Shown one piece after another: positions 37,179 to 46,175 of a DNA stretch of 64,000 bases. The DNA comes from SIG588 sp045591985 (GTDB taxonomy: Bacteria > Bacillota > Clostridia > Oscillospirales > Acutalibacteraceae). Position 1 is the first letter of the stretch. Every line of letters starts with the position of its first letter. Below the pieces are notes generated by a model. The model was given only the letters and a program-made list of their open reading frames with translations. It did not search any database and had not been told where the DNA came from. The position numbers and the translations under genes were made by a program. The stretch lies in assembly GCA_045591985.1 (NCBI GenBank), contig JAZNTV010000077.1, positions 24,141-88,140 of the forward strand, given 5' to 3'.

Positions 37179-37847
37179 ATGGGACGTTTGATCGTGGTTG
37201 ACGGCTTGGACGGGTGCGGAAAAAGCACCCAACTGGAACGTTTGAACGTGTATTTAGGTCAAAGCGGGATATCCTACAAACAAATTTCGTTTCCGGATTA
37301 TCAAAATCCGTCTTCTGCTTTGGTGAAACTGTATTTGGACGGCAGTCTCGGCAAGACGCCGGCGGATATCAACGCCTATGCGTCTTCGTCGTTTTATGCG
37401 GTGGATCGCTATGCCAGTTTCAAACAGTTTTGGCAGACAGAATATGAACGCGGTGATCTGATCGTGGCAGCACGTTATGTGACATCCAACGCGATTCATC
37501 AGATGTCCAAATTGCCTCGCGAAGAGTGGGACAACTATCTTTCGTGGTTGGCAGAATATGAGTATGATCGTCTGGGACTGCCGCGTCCGAACAGTGTAGT
37601 GTTTTTAGATATGCCTCCTGCTGTGGCAGATAAACTGGTTATGTCTCGTTATGCAGGGGATGCGGCCAAGAAAGATATCCACGAAAAAGATACATCGTAT
37701 CTTGCGGCTTGCCGTCCTGCGGCGTTATACGCGGCCGAAAAATGGGGATGGCATGTTATTTCCTGTGCCGAGGGGGATGTGCCGCGTGCCGTGGAAGCAA
37801 TTACCGAAGATATTATCCGTGCGGTTAAAGGGGATATGGCATTTTGA
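37179..37847 (+). CDS. tmk: Thymidylate kinase
   Basis: 222 residues. P-loop GLDGCGKST (9-17) and the thymidylate kinase fold are clear; DRYASFKQFW resembles the DRYxxS block and the LID region lies near 145-160. It phosphorylates dTMP to dTDP. It follows thyX by seven bases, a logical pathway pairing. The stop overlaps the next start as TGATG. Confidence 0.93.
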   Translation: MGRLIVVDGLDGCGKSTQLERLNVYLGQSGISYKQISFPDYQNPSSALVKLYLDGSLGKTPADINAYASSSFYAVDRYASFKQFWQTEYERGDLIVAARYVTSNAIHQMSKLPREEWDNYLSWLAEYEYDRLGLPRPNSVVFLDMPPAVADKLVMSRYAGDAAKKDIHEKDTSYLAACRPAALYAAEKWGWHVISCAEGDVPRAVEAITEDIIRAVKGDMAF

Positions 37848-38740
37848 TGTTTAGCACGCCGTTTCATACGCCGACATACGCGGAGGCTGCACAGTGTATT
37901 CCGCTTCTAAAACAGGCGCCGTCTCGTTGTTGTGAATATTCGTTTGCCAATATGATGATGTGGCGTGAATATTTCGATACGCAGATAGCGTATAACGACG
38001 ATGCGATCGTTGTGCGTTTCGGTGGTGAAATGCCGCACTATCTAGCACCGGCCGGCGGCGCGGCCATGCAGACGCTACGCGGGTTGTATGACGACGCCGT
38101 GTCCCGTGAAGAGCCTCTTCATGTATTCGGATACGATGAGGAGGATATTCGGCGTTTGCAGAATAATTTTTCGATCGAATCCCGTACGGAATACCGCGAC
38201 GAATTTGACTATCTCTATCTTGTTGAAGATTTGGCAAACTTGTCGGGTCGGAAATATCATGCTAAGCGCAATCATATTGCGGCCTTCTCGCGAGAGTATG
38301 TGTGGCAGTATGAAGAGTTGGATGATAAGAACGTTGTTGATGTTGCATCGGCCGCCGATGCGTGGTATCGGCAACGGGTTTCGGCTTACGGCGATGCCGA
38401 CGGAGCACTCAGTGCGGAAAACCGCGCGATACACGAATTGTTGGAGCATCGCCGTGAACTCGAACTTGTCGGCGGGCTGATTCGTGTGGAAGGGAAGGTG
38501 GCGGCGTTCACATTCGGTGTATCGTTGACCGACGATACTTTTGATACACTGGTGGAAAAGGCGCTCACGCCTTACGATAAAGCCTACGCTGTGATCAATC
38601 GTGAGTTCGCCCGTAACACCTTGCAAGGGTATACCTATGTAAACCGTGAAAACGACGTGGGATCGGAAGGGTTGCGACGTGCCAAACTGTCGTATTATCC
38701 TGTAGCGCTGGTAAAAAAGATCATGTGTACGATCCGCTAA
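37847..38740 (+). CDS. DUF2156 (phosphatidylglycerol lysyltransferase C-terminal-like) protein
   Basis: 297 residues, soluble. Sequence features such as CCEYSFANMMMWREYF near the N-terminus, GRKYHAKRNHIAAF (about 142-155) and the C-terminal INREFARNTLQGYTYVNRENDVGSEGLRRAKLSYYP are typical of clostridial DUF2156 proteins with two GNAT-like folds. Related domains transfer amino acids from aminoacyl-tRNA to lipids or peptides, but here the membrane part of MprF is absent. Exact substrate unknown. It overlaps tmk by one base. Confidence 0.85.
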   Translation: MFSTPFHTPTYAEAAQCIPLLKQAPSRCCEYSFANMMMWREYFDTQIAYNDDAIVVRFGGEMPHYLAPAGGAAMQTLRGLYDDAVSREEPLHVFGYDEEDIRRLQNNFSIESRTEYRDEFDYLYLVEDLANLSGRKYHAKRNHIAAFSREYVWQYEELDDKNVVDVASAADAWYRQRVSAYGDADGALSAENRAIHELLEHRRELELVGGLIRVEGKVAAFTFGVSLTDDTFDTLVEKALTPYDKAYAVINREFARNTLQGYTYVNRENDVGSEGLRRAKLSYYPVALVKKIMCTIR

Positions 38741-38754
38741 AGGAGGCGTATGCC

Positions 38755-39576
38755 GTGAATGAATTCGTTTGGGCGGGTGAGGAACGCCTTTCGGATATCG
38801 TTTCATTGTGGAAACAGGGGTTCCCTGCCGATAGTGAAGAGGATATACTCACGTTTTGGAACGCCCTAAAAGGGGAGGCGCGCTGTTTACTTTTCATAGC
38901 AGAGGGAACGCCGTGTTCAATGGCATTTGTCATTCCGGCCACGATGAACGGTTGTGCAGTCTGGTATGTATACGCGGCCGCAACAGCTTTAGCCTATCGC
39001 AGACAAGGGCGTTTTGCATCGCTGCTTTGTGAATTATCCCGTCGTGCACAGTCCGAAAAGGTGGGCGGCCTGTTCCTGCGGCCGGCCACACCGTCATTGT
39101 TTGGGTATTATGCGCGTTTGGGGTTCGTTCCGTTGTTTTATGTCGAAGAATCTTTCTGTAAAGTCAATGACCTTTTCAGTGACGATGCCATAGTTTGGGA
39201 ACCGGTGACACAGAGTTATGCTGTGCAACGCAACGGTTGGCTTGCGCGTCTTAACGTGCCTGCGGTTAAATGGTCGGAGAAGACAACAGAATACGCCGTA
39301 GATCTGCTCGAAAACGGCGGTATGTTGGTTTCTGACAAGGGGTTGGTGATGTATCGCCGACTGGATGAAAGAGTGGAAATTACAGAGTTGTTGTGTGCAC
39401 CGAAGGATTCTTTAAGGGTTATCGAATCGCTGTCAAGGTATTTCGCTTGTCAGAAAATACGCGTTTATCGGCCGCCGTCGGCAGAGAAAACTGCACAAGC
39501 ATACGGTATGTTTTGCGTAATCGATGGATCATCGGTTGCGGGTGATATGTGGTACATGGGATTTTCATTGGAATAG
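38755..39576 (+). CDS. GNAT family N-acetyltransferase
   Basis: 273 residues from a GTG with AAAGGAGG eight bases upstream. The acetyl-CoA binding motif is visible as AYRRQGRFASLLCEL (about 81-95), followed by FLRPATPSLFGYYARLGF, both typical of GNAT enzymes. The C-terminal half (about 150-273) resembles the second domain of two-domain Eis/SCP2-like acetyltransferases. Substrate unknown. It is 14 bases after the DUF2156 gene, itself a GNAT-fold protein, so they may act on related substrates. Confidence 0.85.
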   Translation: MNEFVWAGEERLSDIVSLWKQGFPADSEEDILTFWNALKGEARCLLFIAEGTPCSMAFVIPATMNGCAVWYVYAAATALAYRRQGRFASLLCELSRRAQSEKVGGLFLRPATPSLFGYYARLGFVPLFYVEESFCKVNDLFSDDAIVWEPVTQSYAVQRNGWLARLNVPAVKWSEKTTEYAVDLLENGGMLVSDKGLVMYRRLDERVEITELLCAPKDSLRVIESLSRYFACQKIRVYRPPSAEKTAQAYGMFCVIDGSSVAGDMWYMGFSLE

Positions 39577-39593
39577 AAGAAGGTGCATACATT

Positions 39594-40133
39594 ATGGTAT
39601 ACGTTTTTTTGGCAAACGGTTTTGAAGAGATCGAAGCGTTGGCTCCTGTAGATATCATGCGTCGAGCGGGCCTTTCGGTTCGGACGGTCGGTATCGGCGG
39701 CCGCACGATAACGGGGGCACACGGCATTGCCGTAACGGCGGATATGGAGGACAAGGCGTTTACGGCAGAAGATATGGAAGCGGTGGTGCTTCCGGGCGGT
39801 ATGCCGGGCACCGTAAATCTGGAAGCCAGTGAAATGGTTTTACAAACTGTGGATACGGCGGCGAGTCGGAACATATGGATCGCCGCTATCTGTGCCGCAC
39901 CTTCTATACTAGGGCACCGTGGTTTGTTGCAAGGGAAAAACGCTACGTGTTACCCCGGGTTTGAATCGGCATTACACGGTGCCGTGTTGTCGTCGCAAGG
40001 GGTCGTTCGCGATGGACATATCCTCACTGCGTGCGGTGCCGGTGTGGCGTTGGAGTTCGGTTTCCAACTGGTAGCCGCTCTGTGTTCCGATGAAAAGGCG
40101 GACGCATTGAGGGGGGCGATGAGATGCCTGTAG
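39594..40133 (+). CDS. DJ-1/PfpI family protein
   Basis: 179 residues. FLANGFEEIEALAPVDIMRRAG at the start and the nucleophile elbow AAICAAPSIL with Cys100 are diagnostic for the DJ-1/YajL branch. Family members have been described as chaperones, glyoxalases or deglycases; activity here is unassigned. AGAAGGTG supports the ATG at 39594. It overlaps the next gene by ten bases. Confidence 0.92.
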   Translation: MVYVFLANGFEEIEALAPVDIMRRAGLSVRTVGIGGRTITGAHGIAVTADMEDKAFTAEDMEAVVLPGGMPGTVNLEASEMVLQTVDTAASRNIWIAAICAAPSILGHRGLLQGKNATCYPGFESALHGAVLSSQGVVRDGHILTACGAGVALEFGFQLVAALCSDEKADALRGAMRCL

Positions 40134-40741
40134 CAGATATTCGTCCCATTAAAGAAGGGTTGCGACAGAAATATAAACAACAGCGTGCCGCAATGACACC
40201 GGAAGAAAAGGCGCGAGTAGATGAAATTATTGCCGCACGCGTAGCGTCGTTGTGGCAATACCAGCGTTGTCGTTTGTTGCTTGTCTATGTGTCTACTAAA
40301 ATCGAAGTGGATACGTTTCGGATAATCGAGCGTGCGTTGGCGGATGGGAAAACCGTTGCGGTTCCGCGATGCGTGCCGGGTACACGTCAGATGGAATTCT
40401 ATCGCATTGATTCTGTAAACGATCTGGCGCCCGGTACATTCGGTGTTTTGGAGCCGATCCCGGGAGTCCACGAATTGTTACGCGAATTTCCCGACAGTTT
40501 GTGTATTGTTCCTGCACTCAGTTACGATTGGCACGGATACCGACTGGGATACGGCAAAGGGTATTACGATCGGTTTTTGTCAAAATATGACGGTGTGATG
40601 ATCGGTATTTGCTACAGCGATTGTGTACAGCGCAAATTACCCCACGGTCGGTTTGACCGCCCGGTGGAACTGTTGGTTACCGAACGCTATTTGCGCCGTA
40701 CCGCTACACACACCCGCCGTGAATTTTACGGAACACGCTAA
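40124..40741 (+). CDS. 5-formyltetrahydrofolate cyclo-ligase
   Basis: 205 residues. The ATP/folate-binding motif GYGKGYYDRF is at 142-151 and the N-terminus has KYKQQRAAMTPEEK as in the family. It converts 5-formyl-THF back to 5,10-methenyl-THF with ATP, rescuing folate that ThyX and other one-carbon enzymes need. Overlaps the DJ-1 gene by ten bases; same operon from thyX onward is plausible. Confidence 0.94.
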   Translation: MPVADIRPIKEGLRQKYKQQRAAMTPEEKARVDEIIAARVASLWQYQRCRLLLVYVSTKIEVDTFRIIERALADGKTVAVPRCVPGTRQMEFYRIDSVNDLAPGTFGVLEPIPGVHELLREFPDSLCIVPALSYDWHGYRLGYGKGYYDRFLSKYDGVMIGICYSDCVQRKLPHGRFDRPVELLVTERYLRRTATHTRREFYGTR

Positions 40742-40771
40742 ATTTATCACTCATATAGGAGGTAACGCCTC

Positions 40772-42196
40772 ATGTCGGATAATTTGGAAGAGATTTTGAC
40801 CGAGTTGGAATTGAACAGACGCGCTCGTGAGTCGGCCGATACAGATCCTTTGACGGCCAGTCAGGAAGAACGCCGCGAAAAAGTGGCGTCATTCCGCCTG
40901 GAGATGGATCTGGACGGAGAGTTCGGTGAATACGAAGAACCGACAGTCTCAACCCCTGTTTCGGAAACGGAACATAGCGAGGAAGAAAAAACAGAAGAGA
41001 CGACAGAAGCGGTAGAAGCAACGGAGCCTGTTCCCGCGAAAAAAGTTCCGCAAGCGGCGGAACCCCCAAAAGAGAAACCCGCTCCTCAAAAAGAGAAAAA
41101 CGCAAAGAAGCGCCCACGTATGGATGCGAAAGAGCGTGAAATGTTGGGGTGCGCCGGCGGTATTTTTTATGTGTTGGCGATTTTGGGCGTTTCGTTGGTG
41201 TTGGCGTGTTTAATCATTATGGCTGCTCTGGATCTTACCGGGCTGAACAAATCGGGCGTGGATGTGCGCGTGACATTGGAAGAAGGCGCAACTACCGCAA
41301 CGGTAGCGCAGACCTTGAAGGAACATGGTTTGATCGACCACACGTTCTTCTTTAAACTGTACTCCAATCTCACCGGCGACGACAGCGAATACCGCTCGGG
41401 TGTGTATACGTTATCTGCCAACATGGGGTATGGTAATATTGTGGACCGTTTACGCGCCGGTGTGCCGCGCACGGTGGTGTCCGTCACGATCCCCGAAGGA
41501 TTTACTATCGACGATATCGCGCTTCTGTTGGAGGAGAAAGCCGTATGCACGAAGGGGGCGTTTTATGACGCGGTGCTCACCGGGGATTACTCCGACTATT
41601 CGTTTGTCGCCTCTCTTCCAAAGGAAGAGGGAACGTACGCGGGGCGTGGCTATGCTTTGGAAGGATATATGTTCCCGGATACCTACGAATTTTACACGGG
41701 TAGTACAGGCGAAACGGTCGTGCGTAAATTACTGAACAATTTCGATAACCGTGTGGATACGACCTATAAAACGACGATTGCCGCTATGGGAATGACGGTT
41801 AATGACGTTGTCACCTTAGCCTCGATCGTACAGGCGGAAGCCGGTAGCGATGAATGGTCACGCGTTGCGCGCGTCCTGATCAATCGTTTGAACAATGCGG
41901 CGGAATTCCCGTGTTTACAGTGTGATGCCACCATCAACTATTACAAAGGACTGGATCTTTCGGTAAGCGGATTGACAGTCGATCAGAACGCCTATGATAC
42001 GCATGTGCGCAAAGGGTTGACACCGGGCGCGATTTCCAATCCCGGCATGAAAGCCATCAAAGCGGTGCTTTCGCCGTCCGAAGCCGATGATGTCAAGGAT
42101 TGCTACTATTTTGCGACCGATTTGGAAACCGGTATCACGTATTATTCGCGCACCTATGCAGAGCATCAGGCAATCTGTGCCCAGTATGGAATTTAA
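40772..42196 (+). CDS. mltG: Endolytic transglycosylase MltG (YceG)
   Basis: 474 residues. An acidic, Pro/Glu-rich cytosolic N-terminus (about 1-125) precedes one membrane helix (about 129-152) and the YceG-like domain. Motifs include VTIPEGFTIDDIA, LEGYMFPDTYEF and LASIVQAEAG, whose Glu (about 356) is the predicted catalytic residue, then AISNPGMKAI. MltG cuts nascent glycan strands near the membrane and sets their length. AGGAGG precedes the ATG. A shorter paralogue follows after 13 bases. Confidence 0.95.
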   Translation: MSDNLEEILTELELNRRARESADTDPLTASQEERREKVASFRLEMDLDGEFGEYEEPTVSTPVSETEHSEEEKTEETTEAVEATEPVPAKKVPQAAEPPKEKPAPQKEKNAKKRPRMDAKEREMLGCAGGIFYVLAILGVSLVLACLIIMAALDLTGLNKSGVDVRVTLEEGATTATVAQTLKEHGLIDHTFFFKLYSNLTGDDSEYRSGVYTLSANMGYGNIVDRLRAGVPRTVVSVTIPEGFTIDDIALLLEEKAVCTKGAFYDAVLTGDYSDYSFVASLPKEEGTYAGRGYALEGYMFPDTYEFYTGSTGETVVRKLLNNFDNRVDTTYKTTIAAMGMTVNDVVTLASIVQAEAGSDEWSRVARVLINRLNNAAEFPCLQCDATINYYKGLDLSVSGLTVDQNAYDTHVRKGLTPGAISNPGMKAIKAVLSPSEADDVKDCYYFATDLETGITYYSRTYAEHQAICAQYGI

Positions 42197-42209
42197 GGGA
42201 GAAACGATA

Positions 42210-43187
42210 ATGCATTGTCCGAAATGCAACTGTGAACGGGAGACGCGTCGCGGCGCGTGTCCCGTTTGCGGTTACAGCCGAAAACGGCTGATTTTGATTA
42301 TTATTGCGATCTGTGTGGCTGCTGTGATGTTGATTTCCCTTGCCGTGTGGGGTGTTGCGGTATTGTTCGGGCGCTTGAACGGTGCGGTAACGCCGCCGAC
42401 GGCGGACAAGCCGGCAGACCCTACCGCGACGGTGACATGGCCTACACTTTCACGTACCGTGACGGTAACGATTCCCGAGGGGTATACCCTTTTGAAGATT
42501 GCGGATACCCTCGAAGAAGCCGATGTCTGTGACGCCGAGGAATTCATAAAAGCGGCGCAGGAAGGCGACTATTCCGATTACGCTTTTCTAAACGACGTTA
42601 CGACCGTGAATGAGGACGGAACGCCGAACGGACGACATTTTCGTCTGGAAGGGTATTTGTTCCCCGATACCTATGAGTTTTATCGCCATAGTCACGGTGA
42701 GGCGGCCGTGCGTCGTTTTTTGGATAATTTTGAGCGGAAGGCGGAAGCGTGGCGATCTGCCCTGGAAACGAGCGGCCTTACGTTGGACGAAGCGGTAACG
42801 TTGGCATCGATTATTCAGCGTGAAGCGAAAACACCCACGGATATGTATCGCGTGTCGCGTGTGTTACACAATCGTTTGGAAAGTCCCGCTTATCCGCGGT
42901 TGCAATGTGACGTTTCCACGGCGTATTTGCGCGAATTGGAAAGTGTGGGGGAGACACCCGATCGGACGGTATACGATACATACCATTGTAACGGTTTGCC
43001 TGTTGGTGCAATTGCCAATCCGGGCGCTGCGGCTTTGGCGGCCGCCGTTTCGCCCTCGACCGAAGAGATTTGTGCGGGCTGTTATTTCTTTGTGATCGAT
43101 CCTGCCGACGATGTGGTATATTATTCCAAAAGCTATGCTGAGCACTTAGCGGTATGGGCCGAGATCCAAGAGCGACAGGGGGAATGA
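42210..43187 (+). CDS. Second MltG-like protein with an N-terminal zinc ribbon
   Basis: 325 residues. Begins with a zinc ribbon (Cys3, Cys6, Cys17, Cys20: CPKC then CPVC), then a membrane helix (about 26-53) and a YceG-like domain. Motifs VTIPEGYTLLKIA, LEGYLFPDTYEFY and LASIIQREAKTP (catalytic Glu about 204) and AIANPGAAAL are kept, so activity is expected. The zinc ribbon replaces the long acidic N-terminus of its neighbour. Tandem duplication with replacement of the cytosolic part is the simplest origin. Three bases before the U32 gene. Confidence 0.9.
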   Translation: MHCPKCNCERETRRGACPVCGYSRKRLILIIIAICVAAVMLISLAVWGVAVLFGRLNGAVTPPTADKPADPTATVTWPTLSRTVTVTIPEGYTLLKIADTLEEADVCDAEEFIKAAQEGDYSDYAFLNDVTTVNEDGTPNGRHFRLEGYLFPDTYEFYRHSHGEAAVRRFLDNFERKAEAWRSALETSGLTLDEAVTLASIIQREAKTPTDMYRVSRVLHNRLESPAYPRLQCDVSTAYLRELESVGETPDRTVYDTYHCNGLPVGAIANPGAAALAAAVSPSTEEICAGCYFFVIDPADDVVYYSKSYAEHLAVWAEIQERQGE

Positions 43188-43190
43188 CGA

Positions 43191-44411
43191 ATGCCTAAAA
43201 AACCGGAAGTTTTAGCTCCCGCAGGGGATGCCGAACGTTTGGATTCCGCGCTGCAATACGGTGCGGATGCCGTGTATCTATCCATGACCGAATTCGGTAT
43301 GCGAACAGCTCCGCAGAATTTTGACGAGACAGCGCTTGTAACTGCTGTTCAAAAAGCGCACAACAAAGGTGTTGCGGTGTATTTGACCTGCAATATTTTA
43401 CCGCGGAATGATGAGATCGAACGACTGCCTCGTTATTTTGAAGCGGCGACAGCAGCAGGGGTCGATGCGCTTATTGCGGCAGATTTGGGCGTTATCGGCA
43501 TGGCTAAACGCCATGCACCGCACATTCCTCTACATATCTCCACGCAATTTGGTGTGGTGAATTATCAAACCGCTTCGGAACTCTACGATATGGGGGCTTC
43601 ACGAGTGGTGCTTGCACGGGAACTTTCCATGGAGGAAATTGCTGAGATCCGTGCGAAAACCCCTTCCCAATTGGAACTGGAGGCTTTTGTACACGGCGCT
43701 ATGTGCATGTCGTATTCGGGGCGTTGCTTGATCTCCAACTATCTTGCGGGACGCGATGCCAACCATGGGGATTGTGCACAACCTTGTCGCTGGCGTTATG
43801 AAGTGGTGGAACCGTCCGCTCCCGAAGCGCGCTATACGGTGGAAGAGACGAAAAACGGGTCGTTTATTTTCAATGCCAACGATTTGAATATGATCGAACA
43901 TTTGCCTGCGTTGTATCATGCGGGGGTAACATCGTTTAAAATTGAGGGGCGCGCGAAAGCGGCGTATTATACCGCCGTTACCACCAATGCCTATCGCGTG
44001 GCAACCGATGGATTTGTTGCCGCAGGATATGCTGCGGATTATCGTCCCGAAGAATGGGTGATAGAGGAACTGCAGAAAGTCAGCCATCGTCCGTATACCA
44101 CCGGCTTCTATTTCGGTATACCGAATCAAAATCTGGCATACGGCGGTTACGTGCGGGAGTATCAAGTGGCGGCGGTTGCCGTAGATTGGAAAGACGGTGT
44201 TCTCACGGTAAGCCAGCGCAATCGTTTTTTAAGAGGGGACATGTTGGAAGTGTTGGAAGCAGGGCGACAACCGTTTTCGCTTTCGGTTTCTGACTTGTTT
44301 GACGAAGAAGGGACGATCATCGATGCGGCACCCCACCCGACGATGATATGTCGGATCCCGTGTGAACGACCTGTTGCAGCAGGCAGTTTACTTCGCAGAG
44401 CATTAGAATAA
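43191..44411 (+). CDS. Peptidase U32 family protein (TrhP-like tRNA hydroxylation protein)
   Basis: 406 residues. It starts with PEVLAPAGDAERLDSALQYGADAVYL, the U32 opening, and contains HGAMCMSYSGRCLISNYLAGRDANHGDCAQPCRWRY with the conserved cysteines that likely bind an iron-sulfur cluster. Close relatives (TrhP/YrrN-YrrO) hydroxylate U34 of tRNAs; older annotation calls them collagenase-like peptidases. mltG-U32 linkage is common in Firmicutes. Ends in a strong terminator. Confidence 0.9.
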   Translation: MPKKPEVLAPAGDAERLDSALQYGADAVYLSMTEFGMRTAPQNFDETALVTAVQKAHNKGVAVYLTCNILPRNDEIERLPRYFEAATAAGVDALIAADLGVIGMAKRHAPHIPLHISTQFGVVNYQTASELYDMGASRVVLARELSMEEIAEIRAKTPSQLELEAFVHGAMCMSYSGRCLISNYLAGRDANHGDCAQPCRWRYEVVEPSAPEARYTVEETKNGSFIFNANDLNMIEHLPALYHAGVTSFKIEGRAKAAYYTAVTTNAYRVATDGFVAAGYAADYRPEEWVIEELQKVSHRPYTTGFYFGIPNQNLAYGGYVREYQVAAVAVDWKDGVLTVSQRNRFLRGDMLEVLEAGRQPFSLSVSDLFDEEGTIIDAAPHPTMICRIPCERPVAAGSLLRRALE

Positions 44412-44412
44412 T

Positions 44413-44444
44413 AAAAAGCATCTGCCCTCGGCAGATGCTTTTTT
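44413..44444 (+). terminator. Terminator of the mltG-U32 operon
   Basis: AAAAGCATCTGCC with GGCAGATGCTTTTTT, 3-base loop. Confidence 0.9.
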
Positions 44445-44495
44445 GTATAGCGGGGAGCGGGAGTGTGCACACTGGATAATAAGGAGTGTGTAATC

Positions 44496-46094
44496 ATGAC
44501 CAAACGTGCAGTGTGTATATGTCTTTTGTTTTTCGGCGTTTTTTGCGGGCTGACAGCACGATATCTCTCGCTTTGTGAAAATCCGTCCGCCGATGCGGTG
44601 ACCGAACAATCGATGGCCTCGGTGACCGTTGCCGTTTCACGCGGGACGATATACGACCGCCATGGGACTCCGCTTGTGAATCGCCAAAAGGAGTTGCGCC
44701 TCTGTATTGCACCGTATACGCGTACAATGAGTGCGTTGGCGGAACAACTGTCGGATGAAGTGTTTTTGCCGTTGTCGGAACGCTTAAAAAGCGGACGGCC
44801 CATTGTGACCATAGCGGATGAGTCTTTTCCCGATGTGCGCGGTGTGTTGCGCTTTCATACACCGACACGCTACGGCGAGCGGGTATACGCTCCGCATCTT
44901 TTGGGATACGTAAGCGGCGAGGGACGCGGCGCGGTCGGTTTGGAAATGGCATACGATACGTTTTTGGCCGCTTGTGAGGGGCGTGTGACCGTTACCTATG
45001 AAATCAACGCGGCGGGGCATCTGCTGACCGACAAAGCACCGCTTGTGAACGATACGATGACAAACGCGCGCGCAGGATTGGTGCTTACGTTGGATCGGGA
45101 TATTCAGCAATACGCCGAACACACGGCGGAACAGATGCTGCCCAAAGGGGCGGTGCTGATTGCCGATGCATCAACCTCCGAGATCCTGGCTGCTGTCAGT
45201 ACTCCTTCGTTTCAACCTTCAACGGTAGCTTCGCTGTTGGAAGCAGAGGATTCGCCGCTTCTGGATCGTACACTGTGTAACTATAATTGCGGATCGGTAT
45301 TTAAAATCGTTTCGGCCGCGGCGGCATTGGAATACGGTATTCCCGTTTCACGGCAGTATGCTTGCCACGGTGCGTGTGAGGTGGACGGTGTAACGTTCCA
45401 TTGCCATAATCGTTTAGGTCACGGCGTGCTGGATATGACGGAGGCATTTTCGCTTTCTTGCAACTGTTATTTTATTCAGTTGATCGCCGATGTCGGTGCA
45501 GAATTGCTGTATCAAACGGCTGTTGATTTAGGATTTGACCGTGCGGTCATACCGGCCGAAAACTACAAAACCGCGCGCGCGGTGTTACCGACTTTGGGAG
45601 AATTACAAAGCGGTGCGGCCGCATTGGCAAACCTGTCGTTTGGGCAGGGAACGCTGTTGGCGACGCCGTATCATATGATACAGCTGTTATCGGCGGTCGT
45701 AAACGACGGCGAGATGCACCGTCCGTCGGTGGTATACGGCACAATGGATATTGACGGAGTTGTAAAGGCAAATGACATTACACCTCCGCAAACGGCATTT
45801 TCGCCCGCAACGGCAGCCGTGTTGCGGCAATTGATGGTAGCGGCTGTGGCAGAAGGGGCAACAGGGGAGGGGGCGGCGCCCGCCAACGGTGGTGCCGGCG
45901 GAAAGACCGGAACGGCAGAGAGCGGGTGGATCACCGAAAACGGCGAAACGGTACAAAACTGGTTTGTCGGTTATTATCCCGCCGATGAGCCGCGATATCT
46001 GATCGCGGTTTTGGCCGAGGATTACAACAATACCAATACGGCGGCAGCGACGGTTTTCAATCGTTTGTGTGACGGATTGTATACAATTTCATAA
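44496..46094 (+). CDS. Penicillin-binding protein, FtsI/SpoVD-like transpeptidase
   Basis: 532 residues, small for class B PBPs. One N-terminal membrane helix (about 5-24) and a dimerisation part with SRGTIYDRHGTPLV. Transpeptidase boxes: S-V-F-K (Ser about 267), S-C-N (about 321) and K-T-G (about 469). It cross-links peptidoglycan outside the membrane. There is no PASTA domain. A role in septum or spore cortex cannot be told apart from sequence. AAGGAG nine bases before the ATG at 44496. Monocistronic after the U32 terminator. Confidence 0.92.
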   Translation: MTKRAVCICLLFFGVFCGLTARYLSLCENPSADAVTEQSMASVTVAVSRGTIYDRHGTPLVNRQKELRLCIAPYTRTMSALAEQLSDEVFLPLSERLKSGRPIVTIADESFPDVRGVLRFHTPTRYGERVYAPHLLGYVSGEGRGAVGLEMAYDTFLAACEGRVTVTYEINAAGHLLTDKAPLVNDTMTNARAGLVLTLDRDIQQYAEHTAEQMLPKGAVLIADASTSEILAAVSTPSFQPSTVASLLEAEDSPLLDRTLCNYNCGSVFKIVSAAAALEYGIPVSRQYACHGACEVDGVTFHCHNRLGHGVLDMTEAFSLSCNCYFIQLIADVGAELLYQTAVDLGFDRAVIPAENYKTARAVLPTLGELQSGAAALANLSFGQGTLLATPYHMIQLLSAVVNDGEMHRPSVVYGTMDIDGVVKANDITPPQTAFSPATAAVLRQLMVAAVAEGATGEGAAPANGGAGGKTGTAESGWITENGETVQNWFVGYYPADEPRYLIAVLAEDYNNTNTAAATVFNRLCDGLYTIS

Positions 46095-46122
46095 GTTTTT
46101 TCATGTTTTCGGTTGCAACACG

Positions 46123-46151
46123 GCGGGAGTTGTGCTATGATTAACGGTAGG
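46123..46151 (+). promoter_or_regulatory. Promoter of the CobW gene pair
   Basis: TTGCAA (46123-46128), 17-base spacer, TATGAT (46146-46151). No convincing Zur box was recognised. Confidence 0.55.
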
Positions 46152-46175
46152 TTATCGGAAAGGAAGTAGAGTATA

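Noticed and set aside
43191..44411. Collagenase or other secreted protease
   Set aside because: There is no signal peptide, and the cysteine pattern matches the tRNA-modifying branch of the U32 family.
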